From: LSCE01 sp050485425
GTDB lineage: Bacteria; Pseudomonadota; Gammaproteobacteria; Nitrococcales; Aquisalimonadaceae
Assembly: GCA_050485425.1 (NCBI GenBank)
Contig: JBJHBJ010000022.1
Coordinates: 1-64,000 of the forward strand
DNA: 64,000 bases
Direction of reading: 5' to 3'
Within the stretch, counting starts at the first letter, position 1. Each line of letters starts with the position of its first letter. A program made the position numbers and the translations under genes. The notes under the pieces were generated by a model. It did no database searches and had not been told where the DNA came from. It was given only the letters and a program-made list of their open reading frames with translations. Positions 8,049-16,421 of the stretch are shown piece by piece.

Positions 8049-9230
8049 ATGAGTAACAAGCATTCCGAAAACGGAAGCATGGCCCCTGCCTCGGAAGAAT
8101 CCCAGGGCGTCTCGAGAAGGAAATTCCTGCTGGGTTCGGCAGCCACGGCCGGCGCGGTCGCAACCGGCTTCCCGATGATCTCGCGGGCCGAAACCACCAC
8201 GCTGCGTTTCCAGAGCACCTGGCCCAGCCAGGACATCTTCCACGAGTTCGCATCAGACTACACCCGTATCGTCAACGAGATGTCCGGCGGCCGTCTGCGG
8301 CTCAACCTGCTGCCGGCGGGGGCCGTGGTCGGCGCACTGCAACTGCAGGATGCCGTCATCTCCGGTGCCCTGGACGGCGGCCATGGGGTCTCTGCGTACT
8401 GGTACGGCAAGAACAAGGCGTTCTCGCTGTTCGGCACGCCTCCCCCCTTCGGCTGGGATGCGCACCAGTTCCTGGCCTGGGTGAAATACGGGGGCGGACA
8501 GGAACTCTACAACGAACTCCTGCAGGACATCGTCAAGGTCAATCTGGTCGGTTTCCTGACCGGCCCCATGCCCACGCAGGCGCTGGGCTGGTTCAAGGAT
8601 CCGATTACCGAACCGGGCGACCTGCGCGGCATGCGCTACCGGACGGTGGGCCTTGCCGCCGACCTGATGCGGGAGTTCGGTGCGGCGGTGACGATCATGG
8701 GCGGCGGCGATATCGTCCCGGCCATGGACCGCGGCCTGCTGGACGGCGCGGAGTTCAACAACCCCTCCTCCGATCGCCTGCTTGGTTTCCCCGACGTCAG
8801 CAAGGTGTGGATGCTGCGCAGCTACCATCAGGACTGCGAGTGCTTCGAGATCATCTTCAGCAAGCGTCGCTTCGACGGCCTTCCGGACGAACTCAAGGCC
8901 ATACTCAAATACGCCTCGGAGGCAGCCTCGTCGGACATGTACTGGAAGGCGATGAGGCGGTATCCGGAGGATCTGGAGAAGCTGCGCACGGAAGGCGGGG
9001 TGCAGACCTACATCACGCCCGACTCGGTACTGCAGGCCCAGCTCGAGGCGTGGGACAAGGTGATCGAGCGCGAATCCGCCCAGAGCGAGTTCTTCAAGAA
9101 GGTGATCGATTCCCAGCGCGCCTTCTGCGAGAAAACCGTGGCTTTCCACCTGGAGGGGAACACGCCCAAGGAGCCTGCCTACGAGCACTTCTTCGGTCGC
9201 AAGCCCGACGCTGAATCAAGGCGCGTCTGA
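8049..9230 (+). CDS. dctP: TRAP transporter solute-binding protein DctP, Tat-exported
   Basis: A 393-residue periplasmic binding protein of the DctP family. The N-terminus carries a twin-arginine signal (SRRKFLLGSAATAG, Arg23-Arg24). The mature protein has the usual DctP landmarks, including the segment GMRYRTVGLAADLMREFG, whose Arg normally salt-bridges the carboxylate of the ligand, and ALDGGHGVSAYWYGKNKAF earlier. The ligand is therefore probably an organic acid, possibly a 2-oxo or hydroxy acid. GGAGGAG precedes the ATG. The permease genes follow after a 207-base gap that contains two strong stem-loops, which likely make this gene more highly expressed than the permeases. Confidence 0.9.
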   Translation: MSNKHSENGSMAPASEESQGVSRRKFLLGSAATAGAVATGFPMISRAETTTLRFQSTWPSQDIFHEFASDYTRIVNEMSGGRLRLNLLPAGAVVGALQLQDAVISGALDGGHGVSAYWYGKNKAFSLFGTPPPFGWDAHQFLAWVKYGGGQELYNELLQDIVKVNLVGFLTGPMPTQALGWFKDPITEPGDLRGMRYRTVGLAADLMREFGAAVTIMGGGDIVPAMDRGLLDGAEFNNPSSDRLLGFPDVSKVWMLRSYHQDCECFEIIFSKRRFDGLPDELKAILKYASEAASSDMYWKAMRRYPEDLEKLRTEGGVQTYITPDSVLQAQLEAWDKVIERESAQSEFFKKVIDSQRAFCEKTVAFHLEGNTPKEPAYEHFFGRKPDAESRRV

Positions 9231-9241
9231 ACTCTCGGACG

Positions 9242-9341
9242 TTAAGGAAGCGCTGATTCATTCCCGCGCTCGCGTTGCCCCTGGCCACGAACGAAAATCG
9301 GACTCGAGCGCGAACACCGGAATGAATCAGCGCTTCCTTAA
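9242..9341. repeat. 100-bp dispersed inverted-repeat element, full copy A
   Basis: The first 23 bases (9242-9264, beginning TTAAGGAAGCGCTGATTCAT) are the exact reverse complement of the last 23 (9319-9341). The interior also pairs partly (GCGCTCGCG against CGAGCGCGAA). Related full, half or decayed copies lie at 15460, 16397, 21500, 23164, 26898, 29474, 32645, 36661 and 60621. This resembles a MITE or REP-type element. Here it sits between dctP and dctQ inside one operon. Confidence 0.85.
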
Positions 9342-9378
9342 TCCGGGGATGGGCGACAACCCTGCCCATCCCCGGATT
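9340..9378 (+). terminator. strong stem-loop between dctP and dctQ
   Basis: A perfect 15-bp stem, AATCCGGGGATGGGC (9340-9354) with GCCCATCCCCGGATT (9364-9378), with a nine-base loop. It directly abuts the repeat element. No T-run follows, so it is more likely a transcript stabiliser or partial terminator than a full stop. Confidence 0.6.
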
Positions 9379-9437
9379 CTGGACGTGGGAGGCCCAACCG
9401 GCCTGCCTCGCGACTGTGCCTTATTCCGGAGTTGGAC

Positions 9438-10028
9438 ATGCAGAAGTTTCTGTTCCTCATCGATCACATCAGCACCTGGGCGGGCAAAATCTTCGCCTGG
9501 GCGATCCTGATACTCACCTTCACCGTCAGCTACGAAGTGTTCATGCGCTATGTCATGCGCGACCCCACCGAGTGGGCGTATGACACCAGCTATATCCTCT
9601 ACGGCACGCTGTTCATGATGGCGGGCGCCTATGCCCTGTCACGGAACGGGCATGTGCGCGCTGACGTGGTCAGCCGCTACCTGCCGGTGCGCGTCCAGGC
9701 CGGGATGGACCTGGTGCTGTATTTCATTTTCTTCTTCCCGGGAATCCTCGCGCTGGTCTATGCGGGCTACCATTTCGCCGCCCTGTCCTGGGCGATGGGC
9801 GAGCGCAGTTCGTTCAGCCCGGGCGGACCGCCGCTCTACCATTTCAAGACAATCATTCCTATCTGCGGTGTACTCCTCACGCTACAAGGCATTGCGGAAG
9901 TCACCCGCTGCATCATGTGCCTGCGCAACGGCTACTGGCCCCTGCGGCTCGACGACGTCCAGGAGATAGACGTCCAGGAGCACGTGCCGGTCAACAAGCG
10001 TGACGAAATCGAGGAGATGCGGTCATGA
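9438..10028 (+). CDS. dctQ: TRAP transporter small permease DctQ
   Basis: A 196-residue membrane protein with four predicted helices, beginning MQKFLFLIDHISTWAGKIFAW, then FTVSYEVFMRYVMRDPTEWAYD, which is the characteristic DctQ segment. It pairs with DctM in the inner membrane to drive sodium-linked solute uptake with DctP. A TTG at 9432 would add two residues, but GGAG placed six bases before ATG 9438 favours the ATG. The C-terminal 30 residues are cytoplasmic and acidic. Its stop overlaps the dctM start by four bases (ATGA). Confidence 0.9.
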   Translation: MQKFLFLIDHISTWAGKIFAWAILILTFTVSYEVFMRYVMRDPTEWAYDTSYILYGTLFMMAGAYALSRNGHVRADVVSRYLPVRVQAGMDLVLYFIFFFPGILALVYAGYHFAALSWAMGERSSFSPGGPPLYHFKTIIPICGVLLTLQGIAEVTRCIMCLRNGYWPLRLDDVQEIDVQEHVPVNKRDEIEEMRS

Positions 10029-11344
10029 CGGACCCCCAGATCGGAATACTCATGCTGGGGATCCTGGTGCTGGTCATCATGCTCGGATTCCCCATCGCCT
10101 TCACGCTGATCGCCATGGGCGTGATCTTCGGCTACATCGCCATCGGCGACATCATCTTCTCGCTGCTGGTGCAGCGCGCGTACGGCGTCATGTCGAACGA
10201 TGTGCTGATCGCCGTCCCGCTGTTCCTGTTCATGGGCTACATCGTTGAACGGGCGAATATCCTGGACAGACTGTTCTTCAGCCTGCAGTTGGCGGCGCGC
10301 AACGTACCGGCCTCGCTGGCCGTGGCCAGCCTTGTGACCTGTGCGCTGTTCGCCACCGCCACCGGCATCGTCGGCGCGGTGGTCACGCTGATGGGTCTGC
10401 TGGCCCTGCCGGCCATGCTGAACGCCGGTTACGACAAGAAACTGGCCAGTGGCGTGATCTGTGCCGGGGGCTGCCTGGGCATACTGATCCCGCCCAGTAT
10501 CATGCTGATCCTCTATGGCGCCATGGCCGGGGTGTCGGTGGTCCGGCTGTATGCTGCGGCGCTTATTCCCGGCCTGCTGCTCGCAGGGCTCTACATTATC
10601 TACGTGATGGCCCGGGGAATGATCAACCCGAAGATCGCCCCCAAGCTGCCGAAGGAGCAGGCGGATGTGCCCTTGCTCACGGTGTACTGGGGGCTGCTGA
10701 CCTCGTTCGTGCCCCTGGCCGTGCTGATACTGTCCGTGCTCGGCGCCATTCTGTTCGGTCTGGCGACACCGCATGAAGCGGCCGGGATCGGCGCCCTGGG
10801 CGGACTGTGTCTCGCCATTGCCTACCGGCAGTTGACGCTGGCCCGGCTGAAGGAAGCAGTCTTCCTCACGGCCAAGACCAGCGCCATGGTGTGCTGGCTG
10901 TTCGTGGGCGCCTGGATCTTCTCGTCGGTCTTCTCGCTGCTGGATGGCCACTCGGTGATCGAACACTGGGTGCTGGCACTGGACCTGACGCCGCTGCAGT
11001 TCCTGATCCTGGCGCAGTTGATCATCTTCCTGCTGGGCTGGCCGCTGGAGTGGACCGAGATCATCATCATCTTCGTGCCCATCTTCCTGCCGCTGCTGCC
11101 GCTGTTCGGGATTGATCCGCTGTTCTTCGGCGTGCTGGTGGCGCTGAACATCCAGACCTCGTTCCTGACACCCCCCATGGCCATGTCCGCCTTCTACCTG
11201 AAGGGGATCGCGCCAGGGCATGTCCAGCTCATGGACATATTCAGGGGCATATTCCCGTTCCTGGGCATGGTGCTGATCGCCATGGTCATTCTGTACAACG
11301 TGCCGGAGATCGCCCTGTGGCTGCCGAAATCGCTGTACGGATGA
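10025..11344 (+). CDS. dctM: TRAP transporter large permease DctM
   Basis: A 439-residue inner-membrane protein with about 12-13 helices, the transport-catalysing subunit of the TRAP system. Landmarks are LVTCALFATATGIVGAVVTLMGLLALPAML (first repeat), GGCLGILIPPSIMLILYG, and LNIQTSFLTPPMAMSAFYLKGIAP in the second repeat. All are characteristic of the DctM family. The start overlaps the dctQ stop, so translation is coupled. A GC-rich stem-loop follows the stop at 11360-11396, suggesting the TRAP transcript may end there. Confidence 0.93.
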   Translation: MTDPQIGILMLGILVLVIMLGFPIAFTLIAMGVIFGYIAIGDIIFSLLVQRAYGVMSNDVLIAVPLFLFMGYIVERANILDRLFFSLQLAARNVPASLAVASLVTCALFATATGIVGAVVTLMGLLALPAMLNAGYDKKLASGVICAGGCLGILIPPSIMLILYGAMAGVSVVRLYAAALIPGLLLAGLYIIYVMARGMINPKIAPKLPKEQADVPLLTVYWGLLTSFVPLAVLILSVLGAILFGLATPHEAAGIGALGGLCLAIAYRQLTLARLKEAVFLTAKTSAMVCWLFVGAWIFSSVFSLLDGHSVIEHWVLALDLTPLQFLILAQLIIFLLGWPLEWTEIIIIFVPIFLPLLPLFGIDPLFFGVLVALNIQTSFLTPPMAMSAFYLKGIAPGHVQLMDIFRGIFPFLGMVLIAMVILYNVPEIALWLPKSLYG

Positions 11345-11359
11345 CGTCCTGAGCGCTCC

Positions 11360-11396
11360 CTCCCGGTTCCGGCAGACCCAGCGCCGGGGCCGGGAG
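11360..11396 (+). terminator. stem-loop after dctM
   Basis: CTCCCGGTTCCGGC (11360-11373) pairs with GCCGGGGCCGGGAG (11383-11396) through 14 pairs, two of them G-U, around a nine-base loop. No T-tract follows, so termination may need Rho or be partial. Confidence 0.5.
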
Positions 11397-11554
11397 TCAC
11401 ACCGGGCACGGACCGGGCTCCCGCATGCGCCTCCTGCCTGCAACCATTCATCGGAAACCTGTCGCCAGTGACTTGAATACCCCTGCCCCGGAGGGTTTAT
11501 CGTGTCCCTGGTACCCGGAGTCAGAACCTCACTCTGGACACTAGGGAGACGAGC

Positions 11555-12655
11555 ATGCTGCCAACCACGATGAAGGCCGTTCAACTGACCCGCCACGGGG
11601 GTCTCGACGCCCTGTCCTATCGGGAGGATGTCCCCGTCCCCGAACCGGCCCCCGGCGACGTGCTGATCGAGGTCAGCGCCTGTGGAATGAACAACACCGA
11701 CGTCTGGGTGCGCGAGGGCGCCTACGGCACGGAAACCGACCCTGCCAGCGTGTCCACCTGGCGCCGCGGCCGATCGACGCTCACCTTTCCCCGCATCCAG
11801 GGCACGGACACCGTGGGCCGTATCGTGGCGGTAGGGTCCGGGGTGGACGAACGCCGCATCGGGGAACGCGTGATGGTGGACTTCAGCCTGTACAACCGCG
11901 ACGACGACAGCCTGGCGGACATCGACTATATCGGCCATGGACGCGACGGCGGCTACGCGGAATTCACCACGGTGCCGGCCGGGAATGCGCATGTGGTGGA
12001 CACCGACATGAGCGACGCCGAACTGGCCACCTTCTGCTGCGCCTATCTGACCGGCGAGCACATGCTGGAGCGCGCCCGCCTGAAGGCAGGGGAGCGGGTG
12101 CTGGTCACCGGCGCGTCCGGCGGCGTCGGCTCCGGGATCATCCAGCTGGCACGGGCGCGCGGCGCCATACCATACGCGGTGACCAGTCCCGGCAAGGAAA
12201 AGGCCATGCAGGACATCGGCGCCGAAGACGTCATCAGCCGGGAAAGCGGCGATCTGGTGGAGGCCGTGGAGCAGATGACCGGCGGCGCGGCCATCGACGT
12301 CGTCGCCGATCTGGTGGCCGGCCCGCTGTTCAACGACCTGCTGCGCATTCTGCGGCCGGAGGGGCGCTACACCACCGCCGGCGCCATTGCGGGGCCGGTG
12401 GTGCAACTGGACCTGCGGACCATGTATCTCAAGCATCTGCAATTGCATGGGTCCTCCCAGGGCACCCGCGCCGACTTCCGGCGCCTGGTCCGCTACATCG
12501 AGACCTCGGCCATCAAGCCCTTGCTGCAACGGACCTACCGCTTGTCGGAGTTCCACCGCGCACAGACCGACTTCATGAACAAGTCCTTCATCGGCAAGCT
12601 GGTGGTGGTACCCGACAGCAAGTGGGAGGCGATCGGGCGCCCTCATGCCGGCTGA
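11555..12655 (+). CDS. medium-chain dehydrogenase/reductase, quinone-oxidoreductase type
   Basis: A 366-residue NAD(P)-dependent MDR protein. Residues 1-150 form the GroES-like catalytic domain. The Rossmann domain follows, with VLVTGASGGVGSGIIQLARARGA near residues 183-205 as the nucleotide-binding loop. The Cys/His ligand set of zinc alcohol dehydrogenases is not evident (the region reads VSACGMNNTDVWVREGAYG), so it is more like zinc-independent quinone or enoyl reductases, though ACGMNNTDV resembles the zinc-site loop. GGGAGA precedes the ATG at 11555; an ATG five codons later is also possible. Its last ten bases overlap the proline-racemase-like gene, indicating an operon. The substrate is unknown. 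Confidence 0.82.
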   Translation: MLPTTMKAVQLTRHGGLDALSYREDVPVPEPAPGDVLIEVSACGMNNTDVWVREGAYGTETDPASVSTWRRGRSTLTFPRIQGTDTVGRIVAVGSGVDERRIGERVMVDFSLYNRDDDSLADIDYIGHGRDGGYAEFTTVPAGNAHVVDTDMSDAELATFCCAYLTGEHMLERARLKAGERVLVTGASGGVGSGIIQLARARGAIPYAVTSPGKEKAMQDIGAEDVISRESGDLVEAVEQMTGGAAIDVVADLVAGPLFNDLLRILRPEGRYTTAGAIAGPVVQLDLRTMYLKHLQLHGSSQGTRADFRRLVRYIETSAIKPLLQRTYRLSEFHRAQTDFMNKSFIGKLVVVPDSKWEAIGRPHAG

Positions 12656-13706
12656 CAGGAACGGGCGGCTGCGCTCACTGCGCATGGTGGACGTGGATGT
12701 CGGTGGCGACATCCACCGCGTCGTGCTGGGCGGCGTGCGCCCCTGTCCCGGCCACACCGTGCGCGAACGCATGCACTTCCTGGAACATCAGGCGGACGGC
12801 CTGCGACGGCTGCTGATCTCGGAGCCATTCGGCAACGACAGCATGTGCGTGGACCTGGTGATGCCGGCGGGCATCCCGGAGGCGGAAATGGGCTTCGTCA
12901 TCATGGAAGTGATGGGCTACCCCTACTATTCCGGGTCCAACACAGTGGCCACCGCCACCGCCGTTCTGGAAACCGGTTTGATACCAAGACGCAAGCGCCG
13001 TCAGAGACTGCTGCTGGAAAGCCCCGGCGGTGTCGCAACGGTGCTCGTGGGATACCGCGGCGGCCACGTCCACACGGTCACCACCCAGGGCAGCGCGGCC
13101 TTTATCCAGGCCGGCGACCAGGTTGTGGATGTTCCCGGCTTCGGCCCGGTGCGTTACGACCTGGCCTGGAGCGGTGGCTATTACGTGCTGGTGGATGCCG
13201 CCGACCTGGGACACCAGATCGGCCGGGACAGTGTTGACGCCATGCTCTGCACGGCCGATGCGGTGATACGGGCGGTACAGGTCCGTTTCCTGCACCAGCA
13301 TCCGGAACTGGGTGAAGTGGGCCTGCCGCGTTTCCTGCATTTCATGGGACCTGTGGAAGCCACCGCCGACGGCAGCCTGCGCTCCCTGTCCGCCACCTAT
13401 GGCCATCCCGGCGTGATCTGGCGCTGCCCGACCGGAACCGGCACCTCCGCACGGCTGGCGTTGTTGCATCGGCGGGGCCTGATCTCGGCGGGCACCGAAC
13501 TGACCACGATCTCGCCGCACGGCCATGCCTTCAATGGCCGCATCATCAGCGAAACACGAGTGGGTGATTATGCCGCCATCGAGAGCACGATCACGGCGCG
13601 GCCGTACATCACGGCCTACATCGACCTCACCGTGAATCTGGATGCACCCTGGGTCAGGGATTACGCGCTGGACGAGGTGCTGCTCGAGGGGAGCATGCCT
13701 TACTGA
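12645..13706 (+). CDS. proline racemase superfamily protein (hydroxyproline epimerase/dehydratase-like)
   Basis: A 353-residue protein of the proline racemase superfamily, which includes proline racemase, 4-hydroxyproline 2-epimerase and trans-3-hydroxyproline dehydratase. Family hallmarks include the late GHAFNGRIISETRVGDYAA segment. At the first acid/base site, where the racemases have Cys in MCGH, this protein reads YYSGSN, putting Ser96 there. At the second site, normally SPCGTGT, it reads CPTGTGT, putting Thr263 at the Cys position and a Cys two residues before. Ser/Cys and Cys/Thr pairs are known in epimerases and dehydratases; Ser/Thr would be unusual. The start overlaps the preceding reductase gene. 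The upstream TRAP system may import its substrate, but this is inference. Confidence 0.85.
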   Translation: MPADRNGRLRSLRMVDVDVGGDIHRVVLGGVRPCPGHTVRERMHFLEHQADGLRRLLISEPFGNDSMCVDLVMPAGIPEAEMGFVIMEVMGYPYYSGSNTVATATAVLETGLIPRRKRRQRLLLESPGGVATVLVGYRGGHVHTVTTQGSAAFIQAGDQVVDVPGFGPVRYDLAWSGGYYVLVDAADLGHQIGRDSVDAMLCTADAVIRAVQVRFLHQHPELGEVGLPRFLHFMGPVEATADGSLRSLSATYGHPGVIWRCPTGTGTSARLALLHRRGLISAGTELTTISPHGHAFNGRIISETRVGDYAAIESTITARPYITAYIDLTVNLDAPWVRDYALDEVLLEGSMPY

Positions 13707-13724
13707 TGCCGCGGGACATCGTGC

Positions 13725-15422
13725 TTACGGCTCGGCGGATCGCACCGACCAGCCGCGGGTCAGCGCCTGCTCCACGTCGTCCGCCTCCAACGGCATGGAG
13801 ATGTAGTAGCCCTGCGCCTGGTCGCAGCCCAGTGCGGAGAGCAGGGCCAGCGTCTCGCGATCCTCCACGCCTTCACCGACCACCTGCAGTTCCAGGTCTT
13901 TGGCAATCTGGACGATGCGCTTGAGCATCTGCCGCTCCCGCGGTTTCCGCGGGGCGTACTGGATGAACGAACGATCCAGCTTCAGGATGTCCACGGGCAG
14001 CTTGCGGATGAACGCCAGCGACGCGTAGCCGGTACCGAAGTCATCGATGGCGATACGCACGCCCTGCTCGCGCAGACCCTGCAACAGGTGCAGGTGCTGC
14101 TGGTCGATTTCGGTCAGCGCTGTCTCGGTGACCTCCAGTTCCAGGGATGACGGCGGCAGCGCCGATTTCGCCAGCAGCGTTTCGACGTGCTTCAGCAGCG
14201 CCCCGCTCATCAGGTTGCGGGAGGAGACGTTGACGGCAACCGAGGGCTCGCCGTGCGCCCGCCACTGCAGGCTCTGGCTGATCGCGGCCTGGAGGACCCA
14301 GCGGGTCAGATCCTCGATCATGGCCGTGTCTTCCACCAGCGGAATGAAATGCGAGGGCGACATTTCGCCATGGACCGGATGATGCCAGCGGATCAGCGCC
14401 TCGACGCCCGCGTAGCTATGGGTGGCCAGATCCAGTTTGGGCTGGTACACCAGGCGCATCTCGTCCTCGCGCAGGGCGCGCGGGATCTCGCCCAGCAGGT
14501 GCATATCCGCCCGCCGGCTGTTCTCTTCCGCGTTATCGTAGACGCCGACAGCGAGGCCCCGCTCCTGCGCCCGCCTGGCCGCGGCGGCGGCCTGTACGAA
14601 CAGTTCCTCCGGATCGGCCTGCTGCACGGGCGAACGGGCCACGCCCATGACCGTATCCACGTAGACGTGCATCTGGCCGAGTTGCAGCGTGGATCGGACC
14701 AGGCTGCGAAGCTCCCCTTCCGGCAGCGCACCGGGCCGGCCCTGCTCGGTGGCCTCCACCACCATCAGCTCGTCACTGCCGGTGCGGCCGAAGATCGCCT
14801 GCCCCGACAGGCTTTGTCCGAAGCGACCGGTCAGTGCCCGCATGAGGGAGTCGGCACCCCGGTAGCCGAACGAGCTGACCAGGTCGTCGTAGTTCGCCAC
14901 CTTGACGGCGGTAACCACCAGCTCCCGCTCCCTGCCGATGGCATGCCGGAGGCCGTGCACCAGTTGCAGCGCCAGACGCAGCGTGCCGGACAGGTTGGGA
15001 GCGGCGGTCGCGCGATCCGTGTGCAGATGCCAGTCCAGCAATCCGGACTGCACCCGGGAGATCATGAACAGCGAACCCAGCGTATAGCCGACGATGGCGA
15101 TCCACAGAGCCCGTACCACCCAACTGGCTTCCGCGTAGGGCACGCCGGTCAGTATCCACGCGGCGCCCGGACCCACCAGCACGCCCCCGATAAAGCCGCA
15201 GATGGCACCGCCAGCCGCCCGGAACCGGAAAGCGGCCAGTATGGTCGGGGCGTACATGAAATGCGCGTAGGCCGAGGGGGTGCCGCCGTCGCGGATGACG
15301 AAAGCCATCGCCACCACCATGCCGAGCAGAATCAGGCCGACACTGGCCGCCAGGCTGTCAGTCAGCCCAAGCACCCTTCTGAGCAACACATGCGACCAGC
15401 CCGTCACTCCCGGCTCGCGCAA
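13725..15422 (-). CDS. membrane-anchored EAL phosphodiesterase with degenerate GGDEF domain
   Basis: A 565-residue protein starting at a TTG codon, supported by GAGGG about six bases upstream; no in-frame ATG lies nearby. Residues 20-135 hold four or more hydrophobic helices. Residues 155-300 are a GGDEF-like domain whose signature is eroded to TGSDEL, so cyclase activity is unlikely. Residues 310-560 are an EAL domain with apparently complete catalytic residues: the EAL itself in VEALIRWHHP, VNVSSRNL, VTETAL, DDFGTGYASL, LKLDRSF, GEGVED and QGYYIS. It probably hydrolyses cyclic di-GMP at the membrane. An inverted repeat related to the dispersed element lies just upstream at 15460-15499. Confidence 0.88.
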   Translation of the reverse strand: MREPGVTGWSHVLLRRVLGLTDSLAASVGLILLGMVVAMAFVIRDGGTPSAYAHFMYAPTILAAFRFRAAGGAICGFIGGVLVGPGAAWILTGVPYAEASWVVRALWIAIVGYTLGSLFMISRVQSGLLDWHLHTDRATAAPNLSGTLRLALQLVHGLRHAIGRERELVVTAVKVANYDDLVSSFGYRGADSLMRALTGRFGQSLSGQAIFGRTGSDELMVVEATEQGRPGALPEGELRSLVRSTLQLGQMHVYVDTVMGVARSPVQQADPEELFVQAAAAARRAQERGLAVGVYDNAEENSRRADMHLLGEIPRALREDEMRLVYQPKLDLATHSYAGVEALIRWHHPVHGEMSPSHFIPLVEDTAMIEDLTRWVLQAAISQSLQWRAHGEPSVAVNVSSRNLMSGALLKHVETLLAKSALPPSSLELEVTETALTEIDQQHLHLLQGLREQGVRIAIDDFGTGYASLAFIRKLPVDILKLDRSFIQYAPRKPRERQMLKRIVQIAKDLELQVVGEGVEDRETLALLSALGCDQAQGYYISMPLEADDVEQALTRGWSVRSAEP

Positions 15423-15459
15423 TGGGAGACCCTCATTCCATTCGGTACGACGAGGTTGC

Positions 15460-15499
15460 GCCGATCAATTCCCGGGCGCGAACGCGGCCATTGATCGGC
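15460..15499. repeat. decayed copy of the dispersed element / inverted repeat upstream of the EAL gene
   Basis: GCCGATCAAT (15460-15469) and ATTGATCGGC (15490-15499) are perfect complements around a 20-base loop. The sequence GATCAATTCCCG and the following CACTTCCTGAAGGAA resemble the arms of the dispersed element. It lies about 40 bases upstream of the EAL start and could also act as an operator. Confidence 0.5.
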
Positions 15500-15747
15500 A
15501 CTTCCTGAAGGAAATGCCGGAAAACGCTCGTTGATATTATTGGGTTCGCAGGCGTCGGTTCTGCGCTTTCCGGCCATTCCAGAATGACAAAAGCGCTTGA
15601 CCGGCGCAATTCACCGACGGGGAATTTCCCGTTCAGCATGCGATATTTGTGACGGGTTAGGCCTTTCTGAGCCGGAACCCGGAAAACGCTGGAATATTCA
15701 TATCCGCGCGATATCCTCAGCGAAAATCGAACAAGGAAAACGTCGCC

Positions 15748-16332
15748 ATGACAATCATGATCATCGGTCTGCTCATTTTTCTCGGTGCACACTCGGTGCG
15801 CATCGTCGCGGAGGACTGGCGGAACGCCCAGATCGCGAGGCTGGGAGAGGGGCCGTGGAAAGGGGTGTATTCGCTGGTCTCGGTGGTTGGTCTGGGTCTG
15901 GCCATCTGGGGCTACGGCATGACCCGCACCGACCCGGTCTTCGTCTGGTTCCCGCCGGCGGGCATGGTGCATCTGGTCGCCCTGCTGATGATTCCGGCAT
16001 TCATCCTGCTGGTCGCCACCTACGTGCCGGGCAACAGTCTCCGCGCCAGGCTGAAACACCCCATGCTGCTCAGCGTGAAGATCTGGGCCTTCGCCCACCT
16101 GCTCGCCAACGGCCGGCTCGGGGACATCATTTTCTTCCTGGCCTTCCTGGTCTGGGCAATCCTTGCCTTCCGTGCCGCGCGCCAGCGGGACCGGGCCATG
16201 CCGGACACCGGCACCACGGCCGCCACCAGCCGGGGCGCCGATGTGGTGACGGTGGTGGTGGGCCTGGCGGCCTATGTGGTGTTCGCGTTCTACCTGCACA
16301 TCTGGGTCACCGGCGTCCCCGTGTTCCGGTAG
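15748..16332 (+). CDS. NnrU family membrane protein
   Basis: A 194-residue integral membrane protein with five or six helices and the family landmarks LIFLGAHSVRI near the start and LKHPMLLSVKIWAFAHLLANGRLGD near residues 105-130. NnrU proteins are linked to nitric oxide and nitrite metabolism in denitrifiers, and related proteins include the zeta-carotene isomerase Z-ISO. No denitrification gene is adjacent, so the role here is open. ATG 15748 gives a complete first helix. The C-terminus ends at a Val-Pro-Val-Phe-Arg tail with no extra domain. Confidence 0.82.
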   Translation: MTIMIIGLLIFLGAHSVRIVAEDWRNAQIARLGEGPWKGVYSLVSVVGLGLAIWGYGMTRTDPVFVWFPPAGMVHLVALLMIPAFILLVATYVPGNSLRARLKHPMLLSVKIWAFAHLLANGRLGDIIFFLAFLVWAILAFRAARQRDRAMPDTGTTAATSRGADVVTVVVGLAAYVVFAFYLHIWVTGVPVFR

Positions 16333-16396
16333 CGGATGCTCAGAAATGCTGCGAACGCCGCCTTGCCAGCGCGCGCGAATGGCTCCGCAGAACCCC

Positions 16397-16421
16397 ATGG
16401 GAATAGATCAGTGTTTCCCTA
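16397..16421 (-). repeat. dispersed element, half copy G
   Basis: Read on the minus strand this is TAGGGAAACACTGATCTATT, one arm of the dispersed element. The stop codon of the adjacent amidotransferase gene (16408-16410) lies inside it, so the element encodes the last residues, LGKH, of that protein. Confidence 0.65.

Noticed and set aside
9932..12772. 946-codon open frame antisense to dctM and the reductase gene
   Set aside because: The plus-strand genes are clear family members; the antisense frame is a GC-bias artefact.
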